Positions 63,401 to 64,000 of a DNA stretch of 64,000 bases are shown here, piece by piece; within the stretch, counting starts at the first letter, position 1; every line of letters begins with the position of its first letter. Under the pieces are notes generated by a model, which was given only the letters and a program-made list of their open reading frames with translations, was not told the DNA's origin and ran no database searches. The translations under genes were made by a program, and so were the position numbers. The stretch covers positions 83,265-147,264 of the forward strand of contig NZ_BORO01000009.1 in the NCBI RefSeq assembly GCF_018333215.1. The letters run 5' to 3'. Source of the stretch: Oceanobacillus sp. J11TS1. GTDB lineage: Bacteria; Bacillota; Bacilli; Bacillales; Amphibacillaceae.

Positions 63401-63772
63401 TCACTCCTCGTACAACAACTTTAGCAATTCTTGTAATTCTTGATAAGATAACCCAAGTTCTCTACTATTTGCAATAACCACACTTAACTGCTCTTCAATC
63501 ACTTTTAGTTTTTTTTCACGAATAACATCCAAGTTTTGCTCCGCCACAAACGATCCCTTACCCACAATAGAATAAGTAAATCCCGATTTCTCCAATTCTT
63601 CATATGCTCGTTTTGTGGTAATAACACTTATCTTTAAATCTTTTGCTAATTGTCTAATAGAGGGTAATGCCGTTCCTTCTGCTAATTCCCCTGATAAGAT
63701 TGCTGTCTGAATTTGCTTCATAATTTGTTCATAAATTGGCTCTTTAGAATTGTTTGATATAATAATTTGCAT
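63401..63772 (-). CDS. GntR-family regulator, YtrA subfamily
   Basis: 123 aa from ATG 63772, 8 bases after AGAGG; ATG 63793 lacks a site. EPIYEQIMKQIQTAILSGELAEGTALPSIRQLAKDLKISVITTKRAYEELEKSGFTYSIVGKGSFV is a full GntR winged helix, followed by a short helical tail (YtrA type). First gene of the cassette; probable autorepressor acting at 63794-63812. Confidence 0.9.
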   Translation of the reverse strand: MQIIISNNSKEPIYEQIMKQIQTAILSGELAEGTALPSIRQLAKDLKISVITTKRAYEELEKSGFTYSIVGKGSFVAEQNLDVIREKKLKVIEEQLSVVIANSRELGLSYQELQELLKLLYEE

Positions 63773-63793
63773 ACCAATACCTCTTTTTTTCAT

Positions 63794-63843
63794 TGTATAT
63801 CAATATTATACACATTATAAAAACTCTTGAGTAGTCTTATCAA
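63794..63843 (-). promoter_or_regulatory. gntR promoter and operator
   Basis: Minus strand: TTGATA (63843-63838), 18-base spacer, TATAAT (63819-63814). TGTATA (63794-63799) and TATACA (63807-63812) form an inverted repeat just downstream of the -10, well placed for repression by the GntR protein. Confidence 0.75.
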
Positions 63844-63930
63844 TATATGCCCTACCCACAGTTACATCTAACTTTGGTACTGTCAATAAGTTTGTGTAAA
63901 TTAATAGGGTATCCTCTCTATTGGGATGTA

Positions 63931-63974
63931 TTTTCAGACACCTTCCCCGGGTACCCGGGGAAGGTGTCTGAAAA
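63931..63974. repeat. 44-base perfect palindrome
   Basis: TTTTCAGACACCTTCCCCGG then GTAC then the exact complement back to CTGAAAA, with no loop bases. The preceding TGTCAATAAGTTTGTGTAAA (63882-63901) resembles IS256-group ends from memory. So this may be the edge of a mobile element or its target; no transposase is inside the window. Confidence 0.8.
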
Positions 63975-64000
63975 TTAGCTCGTTTCTTACCTACTCCCCG

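Overview
The window is AT-rich DNA from a low-GC Gram-positive bacterium. Its gene set (MtnE, MetNI under an S-box, QueT under a preQ1 switch, VmlR-like ABC-F, BrnQ, YtrA-type regulators, PadR with a HAAS protein) points to a Bacillaceae member, probably Oceanobacillus/Virgibacillus-like. It is chromosomal in character. No rRNA, tRNA, CRISPR array or prophage was seen.

Layout. 1-3231: Fur-type siderophore uptake locus (permease running off the left edge, lipoprotein, ATPase). 3232-7022: ABC-F resistance protein behind a complete ribosome-mediated attenuator, then a FetAB-like exporter. 7218-11219: MarR with an MhqD-like hydrolase, a Na/Ca exchanger, a preQ1-controlled queT and a DUF3891 gene. 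11295-17124: metA, catalase, an SRPBCC protein, aroD and an MFS transporter. 17461-21045: an autoregulated YtrA-type operon with two paralogous ATPase/permease pairs. 21757-26638: MerR with a multidrug ABC exporter, and an XRE/AbrB-like regulator with an ABC pair. 27088-36186: DASS symporter, MFS, UbiA-like protein, SRPBCC, ilvD, brnQ. 36453-41673: methionine block (mtnE, SAM riboswitch, metN, metI, an FMN alpha-hydroxyacid oxidase, a hydratase-fold protein; no metQ). 42232-46188: acyltransferase with a zinc-ribbon membrane protein, small conserved genes, a serine hydrolase. 46319-50842: PspA-centred envelope/polyamine cluster with divergent speD. 50970-54775: DUF72, AbrB-type membrane protein, PadR/HAAS pair. 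55090-63772: repeatedly duplicated and decaying GntR/ABC/lipoprotein cassettes, one copy broken by an IS630-type element.

The least explained structure is a family of four intergenic arrays (14869-15057, 21122-21704, 30304-30492, 52917-53065). The pentamer GAGCG recurs every 20 or 21 bases, mostly in strict alternation, while the bases between are different in each array. A fifth, degenerate set may lie at 46239-46285. The spacing is about two helical turns. A second dispersed intergenic element carries the core GATTACTCGTCCC (3283, 8406, 41794, 61831).

Regulation can be read unusually well here: a Fur box in a -10 region, an attenuator with a three-codon leader peptide, preQ1 and SAM riboswitches, a 19-bp-spacer MerR promoter, a PadR operator inside a promoter spacer, and GntR-type inverted repeats at two duplicated ABC loci. 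All functions are inferred from sequence reading alone; no database search was run.
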